Shown piece by piece: positions 1-12,127 of a stretch of DNA of 64,000 nucleotides. The translations under genes were made by a program, and so were the position numbers. A model generated the notes under the pieces. The model was not told the origin of the DNA and searched no databases. It saw nothing but the letters and a program-made list of their open reading frames with translations. Numbering within the stretch: the first letter of the stretch is position 1; every line of letters begins with the position of its first letter. This DNA comes from Panagrolaimus kolymaensis (lineage: Eukaryota; Nematoda; Chromadorea; Rhabditida; Panagrolaimidae), in NCBI GenBank assembly GCA_028622995.1, contig JAJQJQ010000002.1, forward strand, positions 6,882,001 through 6,946,000. The letters are read 5' to 3'.

Positions 1-158
1 TTGCAATAAAAAAATGGGAATTTCAAAATACATTTTAAAGGGGTTTTTAATATGTTAGTGGTAGTTTAAAAAAAAGGTTTTATAAAGTAAAAAAGTTTTT
101 GAGTTTTTACAAAAATAGTCAAATTCATTTTAACAAAATAAGGAAAATGCAAACATAA
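1..158. other. AT-rich sequence, no feature seen
   Basis: Low-complexity AT-rich DNA with A and T runs at the window edge. No supported coding or RNA feature. It may be intron or flank of the short coding-like stretch that follows. Confidence 0.5.
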
Positions 159-363
159 CGGAAAGTACGAAAAAAAAAAGAAGAGTTAATCGATGATGAT
201 GATTCAATTATTCATTATTTGCGAGTTTCCGGTAAATCTTTGTTATCAAAAATAATAAGGAACGCAGTTGAAAAAAGAAAGAATGCATTAATCAGTCAAT
301 TTTTGGAAAAAAATGGAGGTGGAAGTTGTGATAGTGAACACAAACAAACTAAAAAAGAACACT
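159..363 (+). pseudogene. Coding-like fragment without start codon
   Basis: This frame is open from just after a TAA at 156-158 to a TAA at 361-363, about 67 codons, with no ATG at its beginning. The translation is less biased to Phe/Lys/Asn than surrounding noncoding frames: an acidic patch (EELIDDDDS), a basic helix-like stretch (SKIIRNAVEKRKNALISQF), then a Gly/Ser and Lys-rich end. It could be the last exon of a gene starting left of the window, or a relic of a degraded gene or transposon. I do not recognise a family. No convincing 3' splice site was seen at its left edge, which favours a relic. Confidence 0.3.
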
Positions 364-1161
364 AACCAAGAATCACTGTAAAACTTATAATAATTATTCT
401 TCCATTTAATTGTACCCATAAACGGTTTAAAGCTTGATGGGATTTATAACATTTTTAGCATTACTTTTTGAGATCTCGAAATACATAGAGACACAATTTG
501 GTTTATTATAAAAAAAAGCTTTGTAACTGTAATCATTAAATCTAAAAAATTTGATATATCTAAAATAATTTAGCTTCAATTTTTGCTTCGTTGTAAGCAA
601 ATTTTTTCGACACAAACTAGAAGGTTTCGTTCAACTTTCTTCATTTTTTCGTTATTATCTGCAACTATCTACTGAACGCTGCAATGTTATCGAACAATAA
701 GGAATATGTATTACAATGTGAATTTATACCTAAACGTTTAGGAGAAAAAATGTGCCATGCAAGTATGTACATATCTGCTGTTGCTTAATTTCCAACAAAC
801 TGCTTGGATCTTTGGTGACTACTTTTCATGAACGATAGATATGAGATAATGATATCTTAGAAAACTTTGGATGTGATTATGATTAAGGAATATCAAAGGA
901 TAAAATCGATGGCCATAAAAGTTCAATCAGAAAAGTCTCAACGTTGAAAACTTTCTTTGGACAAAAACAATTGCAAAACATGAAAAAAATTGAAACATAT
1001 TTGGATTGACAAACGCACATTGAGTTCTTAAAAATGGAAGATTTAGTTAATTCAATTATCGACTACTGGGAAAATATAATTTTGTTATGAATGTCAGCGA
1101 TTTTCGAAGCGTATAAAATATGCCATATTTAAATTTTTGTTTGTTGTTCCTTGTTTTTTAG
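364..1161. other. Noncoding AT-rich spacer
   Basis: No supported gene in either strand. A T-rich stretch ending in TTTTTTAG at 1152-1161 looks like a 3' splice site directly before the next coding-like fragment. Confidence 0.4.
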
Positions 1162-1466
1162 TATCATTGTTGTCCCTGGAACTTGGAAGTCTTCATTTGG
1201 AAAATAGTAAAGCTAAAAATATCATTAATGTTAGTAGTTTCTTTTTAGCTATAAAATCCATTCCTTTAGGACCATTAAATGAAATTTCTAAAGCTGCTGC
1301 TTTAGCTCATCTCCCTCGAAGTTATGCAATTATTTTAGCGTCAAAGTGGAAACTTGAATCTATGCATTAGCAATCACCACTTCATACTCGAGCTGGAATT
1401 TCTAAGCCTAGGATGGATGAAATGCTAAAAAAACCATTTGGTCAAAAAGGAAGTTCAAAAAAATAG
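1162..1466 (+). pseudogene. Exon-like fragment with internal stop
   Basis: A T-rich acceptor-like TTTTTTAG ends at 1161. The following frame encodes a protein-like segment (including AAALAHLPRSYAIILASKW) up to a TAG at 1368-1370. The same frame continues past that stop for 31 more codons of non-repetitive sequence (including LHTRAGISKPRMDEMLKK) to a TAG at 1464-1466. The composition on both sides of the first stop looks coding, so the stop may be a disabling mutation, or the second part may simply be 3' UTR. No family is recognised. It may belong with the fragment at 159-363 as exons of one decayed plus-strand gene; this is inference. Confidence 0.3.
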
Positions 1467-2095
1467 AAATAGCAAATTTGCATCGTTTTTTATTAATTAC
1501 AACTTTGTGCTTTAAACTTTTACATTGCACTAAAAACTTTTTGCTTTTATCTTGGCTTTGATGAATTCAATCATTAGCTTGTATGTATTTGTTTCTTATA
1601 TTACTTTCATCAATGATTTTTCTAACTCAAAATGTTCCACTGACATTCAAATCCTTTGGTTTTAGCTTTTACAAGAGTAACTTTTTTAGTTGATGCAATT
1701 CCTTCTTTTTTTTTGAAAATTGTTAAACTTTTAACTCCAAATACGTAACTATTTTAAAATCTTTATTTTTATTTTTTACACGTTAGTTTTCTTTTTCTCT
1801 TATTCTTTTTTAAACATACAAAAAAACAAATAGGTATTATGAAAACATGAAAGAAAAAAGTACATAAATTTTTTTTACAACAAAATTAATAAAATCATTG
1901 CTTTTAGATTAGAAAGAATAAATTTAACAAGTAAAAAAGAGTATTATTACAAAAAAGATAAACAAACAACAACAATAAGACTAGAAAATTATGTATTTTT
2001 CAAAGAAAGAAAGGTAGGAGAGAGAAATATGAGCAAATAATGAATTTTATATATATAAAAAATTGAATCCGTTTCTTGAGATGCTATTGCTATAG
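1467..2095. other. Noncoding spacer downstream of the PP2A B'' gene
   Basis: AT-rich sequence with no supported gene. It lies between the plus-strand relic and the 3' end of the minus-strand PP2A gene, so these two units converge here. Confidence 0.5.
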
Positions 2096-2101
2096 TTTAT
2101 T
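2096..2101 (-). terminator. Poly(A) signal of the PP2A B'' gene
   Basis: TTTATT on the plus strand reads AATAAA on the minus strand, 57 bases beyond the TAA stop of the PP2A B'' gene. Position and sequence fit a polyadenylation signal. Confidence 0.5.
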
Positions 2102-2157
2102 TTATTTTATGTTGTTAGTTAATTCATTAAAAAAAGTTTTTGTTGGGAGTAATAATT

Positions 2158-5100
2158 TTAAAAATCTTGATGATTGTCAATGTTAAGGGAAGTAATAATA
2201 TTTGTATCAAGACTGCCGCCTGAAGTTTCGGGTAAATCTTCATCATCGAGAACAACATCGCTAAAAAAGGATTATGTAATTATTGGTTAAAAAATAGGAA
2301 AGGCAATAATAAACTTACTAGCTATCATTATTAACATCTTCATCCGTTTCAGTTAATAAAATTTCATATTCAACTGCACAAAATTTTTCCCAATCTGATA
2401 ATTCTTTATCGCCGTTCATCTGCAAAATAAATTATTACAGTATGCTGGAGAATTTATAAACAAAGAAAAGTCATAACTTTAATGCTTTTTTTTAATAAAA
2501 GCAAATTTGGTAGGTAAAAAGTTTTAAAAAAAACTTACTTTAACTGATGCTCGTTCACCATCAGCTGATTCCTGTTCAAGATATTTGATGTAATTAATAA
2601 AAGTATTAAAGAATCGGTGAGCTAATCCACATCTTTTTAAATCTCGCAAAGTTATTTGGCCACATTCAGGTGAAACCAGGTCGTATAGCTAAAAATAAAG
2701 AAAAAACTTTTATAATCCATTTTTAGGGTTAAAAATAAATTACTTGATTAGCGACATCAACAAATTCCAAAGTTTCATAATTCTTTGCATGAATTTTTTC
2801 AACCACATCATTATAAAATAATTGCATTTCATAAGATGAAATTATTCCATCTCCATCAAGATCCAAACATCTAAACCAATATTCAATTGAAGTTGGATGG
2901 CGTTTATCTTCTTCCGCCAATAAAAATGCAACAAATTCTTCAAATCCAAGTGTTTCTATTCGTTCTTCTTTCACGGGTCCACGTCTTTGTTGATGGCCAC
3001 GAGACATGGTAGTGGAAGGAGGAGGATTTCGAGTGACTGCCCGACTAAATATTCTTTCAATAATTCGATCAGTTAAAGCTCCATCGCAATGATTTCTCAT
3101 ATCATCTCTTGAAATAATCATATCATGATCAAAATCAATTTCCCAAAATTTACAATATGTAACATAAAAATGTTCATAACTAAAATAATCGGTAATTTTA
3201 TTGATATCTTCCACATCTTCAAGCATGTGCATGGTTTCAAGGAAATTGGATTTTCGAAGTTCGTGCGCGGTGATTCTTCCGGTCCATGAACGATTGACAT
3301 TCCAAAATATTCTAACAACCACAACTTCCACGTAACGAGGATGGAATAAAGTTGAATCAATTAAGAAATTTAAGCCAGGATAAGTGGAAATGAGATCGTA
3401 AAGAATTGAATGAAAATCTTCTTTTTCGAGATAAGCACGTGATGGGAGACCCGTTTTAGCTACGGCAAGGGTAAAGATAAACCGTGAAGCTTCATCATGA
3501 TTCTTTATAATCATCCTATAAAAGTTATTACATTATGAAAATGGATTTTTAGAAGCAAAAATAAACTTACTCATCCCAATATTTTGTAAAATGATTAAAT
3601 GAAATATCTGGATTATCATTAGCTGAAAGTCTAGAACATTGACATACAGCTTCATAAACTCCTCGTTTGGCATAAACGGGTAAATCCATTTTTCGACAAA
3701 CTTCATCAAAATCTTTAGGTCGTAAAACTTTTTGTGGTCGAGAATTAAAAATTGTTTCAATCTTAGATAAAATAAAATCATTTTCTGATTTGGTTACTGG
3801 TTTACCCGTTGGAAAATGAAATCTTGGAACATTAGAAAGTTTTCCAGCAATTTTAGAATAATTTGGTGGTATCAATGGTGGAAGAATTTTTGATGATGAA
3901 AATGAATGATGGGCGGCCGGGGAATTTCCATATGGCGAAATTGTTGGTTTTGGTTGAACTGTTTGAAGATCGATTTTAATTTCGGATTCACCTGGAGTTC
4001 GAATTGTTGTAAACGCACTATCATGAATTGGAGTTAAATTTGATAATTCAAAACTATCAAAATTATTATTTGCTTTTCCTATTTGTGAAACATTAATTGT
4101 TGGAGTTGAAGATCGAATAGGTTTAGGAGTTGTTGTTGATTGATTAATAACAGGTTCGTTGGATGATGAATTATTGAAGCGATTTGGATATCCACCAACA
4201 GCTGTGGGTGTTGTTGTATTTGGTCTTGAAAGTGGTGAAGCTTCTCCGGTTGGATCATCACGCCATCGAGGGCTATAATTTGTTCCACCATTCTAAAAAA
4301 ATGGAATAATTAGTAACTAAAATTTAAAAAATAAAGAAAACTAAAAAAATTTTTGTTAGTGCAACAAAAAAAAAGCTTGATTAAAGTTACGGTTTTTTAG
4401 AGTTGAGTAAACTAGCAACTTTGATACTCAAAAAAGTTAGTAAGTTGTATCTCAAAAAATTGAAGAAAGTAATAAAAAAAAATGGAAAAATATAGTTTAG
4501 GAGTTTTATGCATGCATTACAAAAAAAATTTTAACCTTTATTATATCAGTTTTATTATCCACCAATTTTTCATTGGTATTATTCGTTGTTGTTGTTGGTG
4601 TTGTCGTAATAATTGCAATATTTTTATTAATAATATTTTTCACTCCATTATTATTATTTTTATTCCTTCGAAACATTTTATACATGAATGAATCAAGGAA
4701 GATGCTTAAATGGGATCGTCTGCTACTATTCAAAGGTGATGAAGAATGTTTTTGTGGACTTTTTGGAAGGATTAAAGTTGCGGAATTAGGTTGCTTATTG
4801 CTTTTGTTGTTGAGATTTATTTTAGCTGGACTTAATCCACCATCTTGACTGCTATGCGATGATGAACTATCCACTCCCGAATCAGGTGAATCAGGTGGAG
4901 CTTTTTGATATGCTTCTTCTTTTTCACGTAAAGCTTTAATTTTTCTTTTACTTTTTGATCCCCGCAATGTTGCAAATGCTAAGGAAGTGCAATCACAATT
5001 TGCTGCATCTCCAGGTCGTGTGCTAATTGATGACCATCTTCGATCATCGATTACGGAAGTGGGTCGTTTTTCTCTTAAAACGGTTCCTCCTGTTGTTGTT

Positions 5101-5591
5101 GATTTTGGATTTGAGTTTGCTGTGGATGGAGATAAATTGGTTGAAGAATTATTATTCCATATAAATTCATCTGTTGATTGACTTGTTGGTGTACCTGCAG
5201 CTGAATCAACACCGGATGAATCTTCTGATGATGAGGTGGATGCTCGAGAACTATAATATACTACACCTTCTTCTTCTTTTCCATCCTCATATTCTTCATC
5301 ATTATCTCCATTTCCAAGGCCTTCAAGTTTAGGTGTTATTGGCGCATGGTGATCTTCATCCACGACAAGTGGAAAACGATTTTGTGGTGGATCCCATACT
5401 TCAACATTAGCGGTTGAAGATAAAAGTTTTCCAAGATCATCGACGGAATCTGTTAAATCACTAATTACTATAGCTGCATCATCTTTTTCATCCACCAAAG
5501 CAGCGGAGGAAGCACCAGAAGATGAAGAATTATTATTTAACCATTTTATTGATTCATTTTTAGGTGGTGGAATTGTTAAAACTGCTGCCAT
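2158..5591 (-). CDS. PPP2R3: PP2A regulatory subunit B'' (PR72/PR130 family)
   Basis: Regulatory B'' subunit of protein phosphatase 2A, which directs the catalytic/scaffold dimer to substrates in a calcium-sensitive way in this family. Six exons join in phase: 4536-5591, 3571-4292, 2744-3515, 2539-2688, 2319-2419 and 2158-2260, giving 967 aa. Residues 1 to about 480 are Ser/Asn/Pro-rich and probably disordered, as in the long vertebrate isoforms. The conserved core begins near VPRFHFPTGKP. Family landmarks include WNVNRSWTGRIT, ITDYFSYEHFYVTYCKFWE, PTSIEYWFRC and GQITLRDLKRC. Two EF-hand loops are visible: DFDHDMIISRDD (720-731) and DLDGDGIISSYE (811-822); both keep the acidic positions. The C-terminal tail is acidic. 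The first Met (MAAVLTIPPP) has no acceptor site just upstream, so it is taken as the start. The exon 1 donor (AAG|GTTAAA) is weak but the phase fits. Sure of family, less sure of the exact paralogue. Confidence 0.93.
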
Positions 5592-8500
5592 TTTTTGTAA
5601 ATAATTTTCGTTGAAGAAATTTAAATTTTTTTTCGTTGCAAAAGTCCAAGAAAATTTTCAAATCGAAGAAAATATAATTTTTGAAGGGACTACATACATA
5701 TAAGTTGATGTTTTTTTGCAATAATTGGAGAGAAACTTAAAGCTCTATAAAAAATAAAAAAATAAAAATCAATCTCAGTCAATAATAATGAAAACAATAA
5801 CAAAAAATTTAAAAAATCGAATTTTTTTATCGGACGCGAGAATAAATTTAAAAAGAATGAATAAAACTAAATTATTCATGTTTTTTACGCAAAAATAGAC
5901 CAAAATAAAAAAGGAGAATAAAGAAATGCCAAAAGGTGTCTCATCTCAATTCACATTTGAAAAAAGAAAGAGTGAAGACTAAAATTGGAATAAAAAAAAT
6001 ACACAGATTCAAAACATAAAAAAAAAGAAGAAGAAAGAAAAATGGGTACGTTTTGTTTATCCTTGGAAAACAACCTATTTTTTTCGAGGATGGTCCTCTC
6101 TTTTTTTTTTTTTGCAGACGAGAAATTTTTATGGTTGAATAATAAATATTGAAACATCAGAGCAAAAAAAAAAGAGACTCAATTGCAATGAAAAAAAATT
6201 ATAAAAAGGTGAGATAAAATATATTTTTTACAATGTTAAAATTATGGGGGCAAAGAAAAATAAAGTTTTAACAAAAAGTCATCGGAAGGTTTACAGTGTT
6301 TTTATGATGACGATGATGCTTAAAAAGAATGGATTATTAAAACATTAAAAAAGTGTAAAATGTTATGTTTACATTTTTTAAAAGAAAAAATGAAAAAATA
6401 CATTCCGGAACAAATAAAGAAGAAGAAAAAAACGAGATTCAATTCCTGGATAATCTTTAGCTTACATATACATATGCATATGAGATGTGTAACTATTGAA
6501 CTAACGCTTAAAGTTTAAGAAAAAAAGCTAAAAGGAAGAAATTTAGGGATATATGAAAAAATAAAGAAAAAAAAGCTAATTACCAAAATTACTGAAAAGT
6601 AACAAAAAATATTTTGAAAAGAATCAAATCAATAAAATTTCTAGGAATTATTCATGAATTAGAAATTCAAACGATGTCTTACATGAAAAAGTTTCAAAAA
6701 AATCTCTCAAAATAAAAAAATGTTTAAAACCCCACTCAAAACTTTTCATTCATTTTTCAAACACATTTTTGAAACCAAGTATGAAAAAGAAGATTATTAA
6801 GCTTAAAGTGAGCTGCCAACCATCATCATGCTTTTATTATTTTCTATCACCTGACAATGCATAAATAAGAATTTCTTTTTATTTTCTTTTTGCAAAAAAA
6901 ACAACGATGAAAGTTTTTAGTTTTTGTCACGGTTTTCTTACATTTTTTAAACAAAAAAATGACGTAAAAAAATAATAACAAGAAAAAAATGAATGGTATT
7001 TTTTCTTGGTTTTAATGGACATTGAAAAAATATGTGAAGAGTTAGAAGAAGTCAAAACTCAAAAAAAGAAAACGCTCCTCCACTAATTGTTGTTTTTCTA
7101 GGATCCTTGAACACACCACCACAGAGGCGATGATGATGATGATTCAAGCGCGCCTTTTTTTTTTGAACTACCAAAAATAACTTCTTTTTTTGGTCTTCTT
7201 TGTGGGTTAAAAAAAATGAAAGGTTAAAATTAGAATTTCACTTAAAAAATTGAGGGAACCAGTGATAATCGAAAAATAAAAAAATACGCATTGGTACTAA
7301 AACCCTCGACTCAAAAACTACGATTACTACATCATCGAAAAAATCAATCAAAATTATACAAACGAAAAAAAATCAACACACAAAAAATATTCTCGTCATA
7401 AGTGAATCGCAACTTCTTGAAGCTGCTTTAACACTCAAATAGAGAGACATGGAGCGGAAACAGGAAGCTTAAACTCAACTAAGAAAAAAAGAAGATAGAT
7501 GCGGGAAATAAAAAAAACTAGTTTCGTTTTTTTTTGTGTTAAGCAATCAAATAATTGCTTTAACGAAAAAGTTGCAATTAATAACTTTTTTTCTTGGTTG
7601 AAAAAAGTTTGTTACAAAATGGAAAACTTTTTTAAAACAAAAAGAGAGACTAATTTATCCTAAAAAAACAAAGACAATGGAAAAAACAAAAGAGAGGTCT
7701 CAAAAGCGCAAAAATTTGACAAATCAAGAAAAAAGCTTATCTCAATGAAAAAATCATTGAAAGTTAGTTTTTCTTTTTCCATGTGAATTTGGGTGCTGCT
7801 GTTGCTTCTTGAGTTAGAGCTCGCGAGTGAGCATGAAAAAGTCACTATATTCTCTTTTAAAAGATCTTCTTCTTCCGTCAAAGTCAAAACTCACTCAATC
7901 CAATTCGTTTCGGAGATTCCTTAACTTTTTTCCTTGGAGTGTAGTTTTTTAAAGAATGTTTGCACTTGCTTTCTTAGTTAGTTGCTCGGTAGCTATTAAA
8001 ACAAAAAAAACTAGTAGCAGCGAAAAGAGAAAAAAAAATCAAAGTGACCAGTGGTCGTTAAAAAAGTTAGTTATGATTTAAAAAAATTATTTTCATTTTT
8101 TATCGATGTCGTTGTCCAGTTATCGCCGCCGCCACTGGTCGTAGCTACCGCTTATGCTAACATCTGTATGTACACTGAACTATAATAATTTTTTTAAACT
8201 ACATCATCATCAAAATGCGGGAAAATAGGGGCAATAAAAAAGTAAAATAATAATTTCTTAAATTTTTTGGAGGAAACGTTTTTTCTAGAGGACAGTAATC
8301 TCACACTAAAAATATCTAGATTACTATCATCTATCTAGAATCCCTTTCTCAAAAACTTTCATTGGTTCAACGAAAAAAAAGAAGAAATCAAGAAATTACA
8401 AAAACATGGCTTTGCCTCAAGCAAGAAAGCATGGATCATAAAAAAGGAGGCGAAAGCAACAATTAACCAAGAAAAAAACTGCAACAATGAAAAAAAAACA

Positions 8501-9524
8501 TGAAAAAGTCTAACAACAATAATAAAAAAAATGGATGGCCAAATTACGCAAGCTAGCTAGAAGACTTTTTGACGGTGGTGAAAATAAAAGTCATTCTCGC
8601 CTTTTCGATGTTTCTTTGGCTTTGGAAATTAAAAAAAATAAAATGGCAAAAAACAACAATAAAAAACGCTTTCATTTTCTCATCGTAAAAAAATAAATAA
8701 ATACAAATGCGGCAGCGGCGGTGAAAGCTTCAAAATCGTAAACATTCCTTTAACAATAACAACGATTACGATGGAAAAGTAGAAAAAAATGCCAAAAAGG
8801 TGTGATAAAAAAAATTAAAGGGGTTTTAGTTACCGGCGGTGAAATTTAATATATTTTTTTGAACGACAAAAACTTTTTCCTTTTAAAAGTCTAAAACCAA
8901 CTATGAAAAAAGGAAGGACAGAAAAATCAAAGTTGATTCAAGTCAATAATTTTTAAAAACTAGTCACAAAAAAGAAGAAGAAGCTGTCATCGATGCTTCC
9001 GTTTCTATGCATGAATAAAAAAAACTCCACTCTACTAAGGGAAATATATTACTGATTAACCTAGGCTGAAAGAACCTTTTTTCATATAAAACGAAGAAAA
9101 AAAAGTGGGGATTAGAAGGTGGTTGCTTTAATTCAATCTATAAAAATGACTATTGATAAAATAAAAAATTGCAAGAATGAACGAAGAATGCTTCCTTTCA
9201 TTTATTTTTTTATTCGGTGACGACAAAAAAAATACAAATGAAACTTGAATAAATAAACAAAAATATTAACAATTTTTAAAAAAGTAAAAAGCAATTAAGG
9301 AACTTTTTAAGCTAATTATAGAAGTTTCATAAATCGCATCGCGTCTATTAAAAAGAAGAAAAAAAGTTGTTAGCCTAAAAAAAATTTCATTGATGTAACA
9401 AAAAAAGAAAATCGTAAAAAAAGCTCAATCAAGAAACAAAAAAAGCAAGCAAGCAACTACAAGTTCATTAACGAAAAAAAATGTTTCAATGTCTTTTTTA
9501 CTCTTATTTTTTTGTTTTTCATAG
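5592..9524. other. Gene-poor desert, upstream of PP2A B''
   Basis: About 3.9 kb of AT-rich DNA dominated by A and T runs, with scattered GATGAT/ATC-type short repeats. No frame has a coding-like composition. It should contain the promoter and any 5' UTR exon of the PP2A B'' gene, but no core promoter motif can be fixed. A small GC-richer patch lies at about 8105-8165 (CGCCGCCGCC). Confidence 0.45.
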
Positions 9525-9593
9525 ATCAAGAGAGTATCAAATTCCTAAAAGCAATGATGAAGGACATTTGGAATTTTGGGATGAATCAGGAAG
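9525..9593 (+). other. Isolated exon-like segment
   Basis: A 69-nt stretch sits between a good acceptor (TTTTTCATAG ending at 9524) and a donor-like GTAAAA at 9594. Two of its three frames are open. One reads SREYQIPKSNDEGHLEFWDE, which has a protein-like composition unlike the surrounding Lys/Phe/Asn noise. It could be an orphan exon of a plus-strand gene with long introns, a 5' exon of an unrecognised gene, or chance. No partner exon was found nearby. Confidence 0.2.
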
Positions 9594-11584
9594 GTAAAAA
9601 AGAGAGAGGGACATTCCATTAACGAAAAGCCTCATTCGACGACAAATGTTCAAGACAATTTTGTTGAGGACAAACCTTTTCTTTTTTTCTCGACTCATCA
9701 AATGACCACTAATAACACCACTATTTTTAAAGTGTATGTGTGTTGGGTATTAAAAAAATGCACACAAAATCAAAAATAAAATGTTAAAAAGTCAATCGCT
9801 GAAAGAAGATGAAAACATTTTTCTTGTCCTCACAGCTGTCACTAACTATGTTTTCGAGAATGGCCAAAGGAATGAGGGGAAAAAATTCCGATAAAATTTT
9901 TTGGTTGTGCCAATGAAATAAAATTCATTAATGCTCGCTCTCGATTGAGAGAGATAGGGAGAAAGATATTTTAATTCACATTTTTTTTCCTTTTTGCATA
10001 TTTTTGATCTGCAAGTGAGTGAGCGAGTGGTGAAAGAAAGAAAGAAAGACGACAGACAAAAAAAAGAGAGACAACAACACAAAAATGATGTTCAATTTTT
10101 CGAACAAAAGCAAAAGGATCGCAAATAAGCATAAAGGAGCAAAAAATTTAGCGATGAGAGACGACACAACCAAAAGCAGTCGTCTTCGTTGTCTCCCATA
10201 CATATTTCCAGGGAGAAAAGATGAGAGACATTGGTCATATCGCGGGTGATGTCCCAGAAAAAAAGGTAGTATGTCCGTACACAAAAAAAAGTTTTTATTT
10301 TTAAAAATCGTCTCATAAATTCCTAAATGAAAATAAAGAAGAAAAAGAAAAGAAGAAGATGAGTAAGTAAGATAGCCCCAAATCGCCGCAGCCAGCAGCC
10401 TAGCCAACAGGTGTTTCAAATCGTCGTCGACAACAAAAAGAAAGAAATTCCTTTTCTCTCCTGCCAGCTTTATTTTTCTCTTTCGCATTTTTCAACAAAG
10501 TTATATTATTATATTTTATTTTCCTACTAACTCTGACCTAAAGTTTTTTTGTTTTTGCACTCTGGTGAGAGAAAAAAGAAGCAAGTAAGCAAGCATAAAA
10601 GCAAGCGACAAGAGTGCAAATAAATGAATGAAAATGAATTGAAGGAATGGAATGGACATGGGTCAGTTTTTATAATGAGCATTAAAAAAAATTATATGCA
10701 TTTTATTTTCTCACAAACTCTACGACGACACACACACACACGCGGCGGTATTCAATCAAATAATAATTATTGGTGGTGGTGATTTTTGAGTCATTTTGAG
10801 AAAATGAGAAAGGAGCATAGAGAAAAGAAGATAGAAAATGGACATTGAACTAACTAAAACTTCAAAGAGAGAAAAAAAGAATGGTGGTGATGGAAAACAA
10901 AAATCATAAGGTCAAAAATTGGTTTAAACTTTTAAAGATGGCAGCTAGAAAATAGGAAAATGTGATAAGAGAGGTAAAATGTTACTCTAACAACCTTATT
11001 CCCAGACACATACATAGTGGCGTCATTCATACATTTTTCAATAAAAAATAAATCAAAAAATAATTCTTTAATTCCAAAAAGCAATATTTCATTTTTTCCA
11101 ATAAAAAAAAACAGAAACCTTTCAATGAATGGAATAAAAAAAACACCATCCATGATGTCCAAAAAAACCTTTATTATTATTTTTGATAAAAACAAAATAA
11201 TACTTTTATTTTTCTCCATTTTTTTTTTGCAAAAGAAAATTTCATAAAATTATGGAGTCGTCCCTTTATGTTTTTTTTGATGATCGCTATAAATAACCAC
11301 CAACCTTTGCTTATGTATTTTTCCTTTTTTCAATCATCATAAAAAATAAAATTAAAAAAAATGTTGTAAATCAACATCAACAGCTTTTTTATTTTCCATC
11401 AGGGTTGATAAGAGACAGCAAAAAATTATTTTTAATAACAAAAAACAAATAATTTTCACAAAATTAAAAGTGAGGAAAAAGAAACAAGTTGCTTTGCTAA
11501 AACTTCGAACATCAAAAGAAAATAATAAAATTAAATTAAAGCTAAATTTTTCAAAAATTTTTCTTATCACTAATTTCAAAAAAA
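9594..11584. other. Gene-poor desert, left flank of the LTR element
   Basis: AT-rich low-complexity DNA. There is a CA microsatellite at about 10728-10742 and slightly GC-richer patches near 10180-10260 and 10375-10435. Minus-strand frames here are rich in Phe/Leu/Ser runs from A/T tracts and are not supported as genes. Confidence 0.45.
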
Positions 11585-11589
11585 CTTCC
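11585..11589. repeat. Target-site duplication, left copy
   Basis: CTTCC directly precedes the 5' LTR and is repeated exactly directly after the 3' LTR (14024-14028). This 5-bp duplication marks integrase-mediated insertion of the element. Confidence 0.9.
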
Positions 11590-11805
11590 TGATGAAGCAA
11601 ATTGCCGCAAAGTATGGCTTTATGGAACTAAAGAAGAATAGCGAGAGCAGCGAAGCTCCAGCCTAAAACTTTTGATTGCCTTTCACTTTAGCCACTTTCT
11701 TTATCGGGTACTTTTTACGCTTGCCTGTGTGTTTGTGCCAGCTGATAGCTGCTTAATAAATATTATTGTTATTTATCATCGCCTAAACAAACCGCTGCCT
11801 TAGCA
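11590..11805 (+). repeat. 5' long terminal repeat
   Basis: A 216-bp LTR starting TGATGAAGC and ending CCTTAGCA. It contains AATAAA at 11755-11760, suited to 3' end formation within the LTR. It is identical to the copy at 13808-14023. Confidence 0.92.
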
Positions 11806-11806
11806 T

Positions 11807-11820
11807 TGGTGACGAGGTGC
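11807..11820 (+). promoter_or_regulatory. Candidate tRNA primer-binding site
   Basis: TGGTGACGAGGTGC starts two bases after the 5' LTR. Primer-binding sites begin TGG because they pair with the CCA end of a tRNA. I have not identified the tRNA. Confidence 0.55.
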
Positions 11821-12127
11821 GTGTTTTGAGCCTTTGATATAATCTTGATTGCAAGATTATTGGGATCAACGAAAACAGCTGATTTTGGATTTAAAAAGCA
11901 AGGATCTTGTTTTATCAGCATCCAAATATACTCGTGAACGTTTATAAAGCTTGGATACAAGTCTTTATCATCTAAAAAGCCTCCGAAGAGAACATCGTCA
12001 GCAGCAGAATCAGCGTGGTAATTTTGCGAGATCTTGAAACAAGAGTCTCAGTGAAAAAGAACTTCTTGAGCTTATCAGCAAGCTTTTAAACGGATCGTTT
12101 TACCCATCAACTACAAGTAACTACAAC

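Noticed and set aside
4482..5181. Plus-strand open frames over the PP2A gene
   Set aside because: They are antisense shadows of exon 1 of the PP2A B'' gene; the minus-strand frame has the family match and splice structure.
9846..10488. Minus-strand open frames up to 170 codons in the desert
   Set aside because: Composition is mostly Phe/Leu/Ser/Lys from A/T runs, with no family motif, splice support or good start context.
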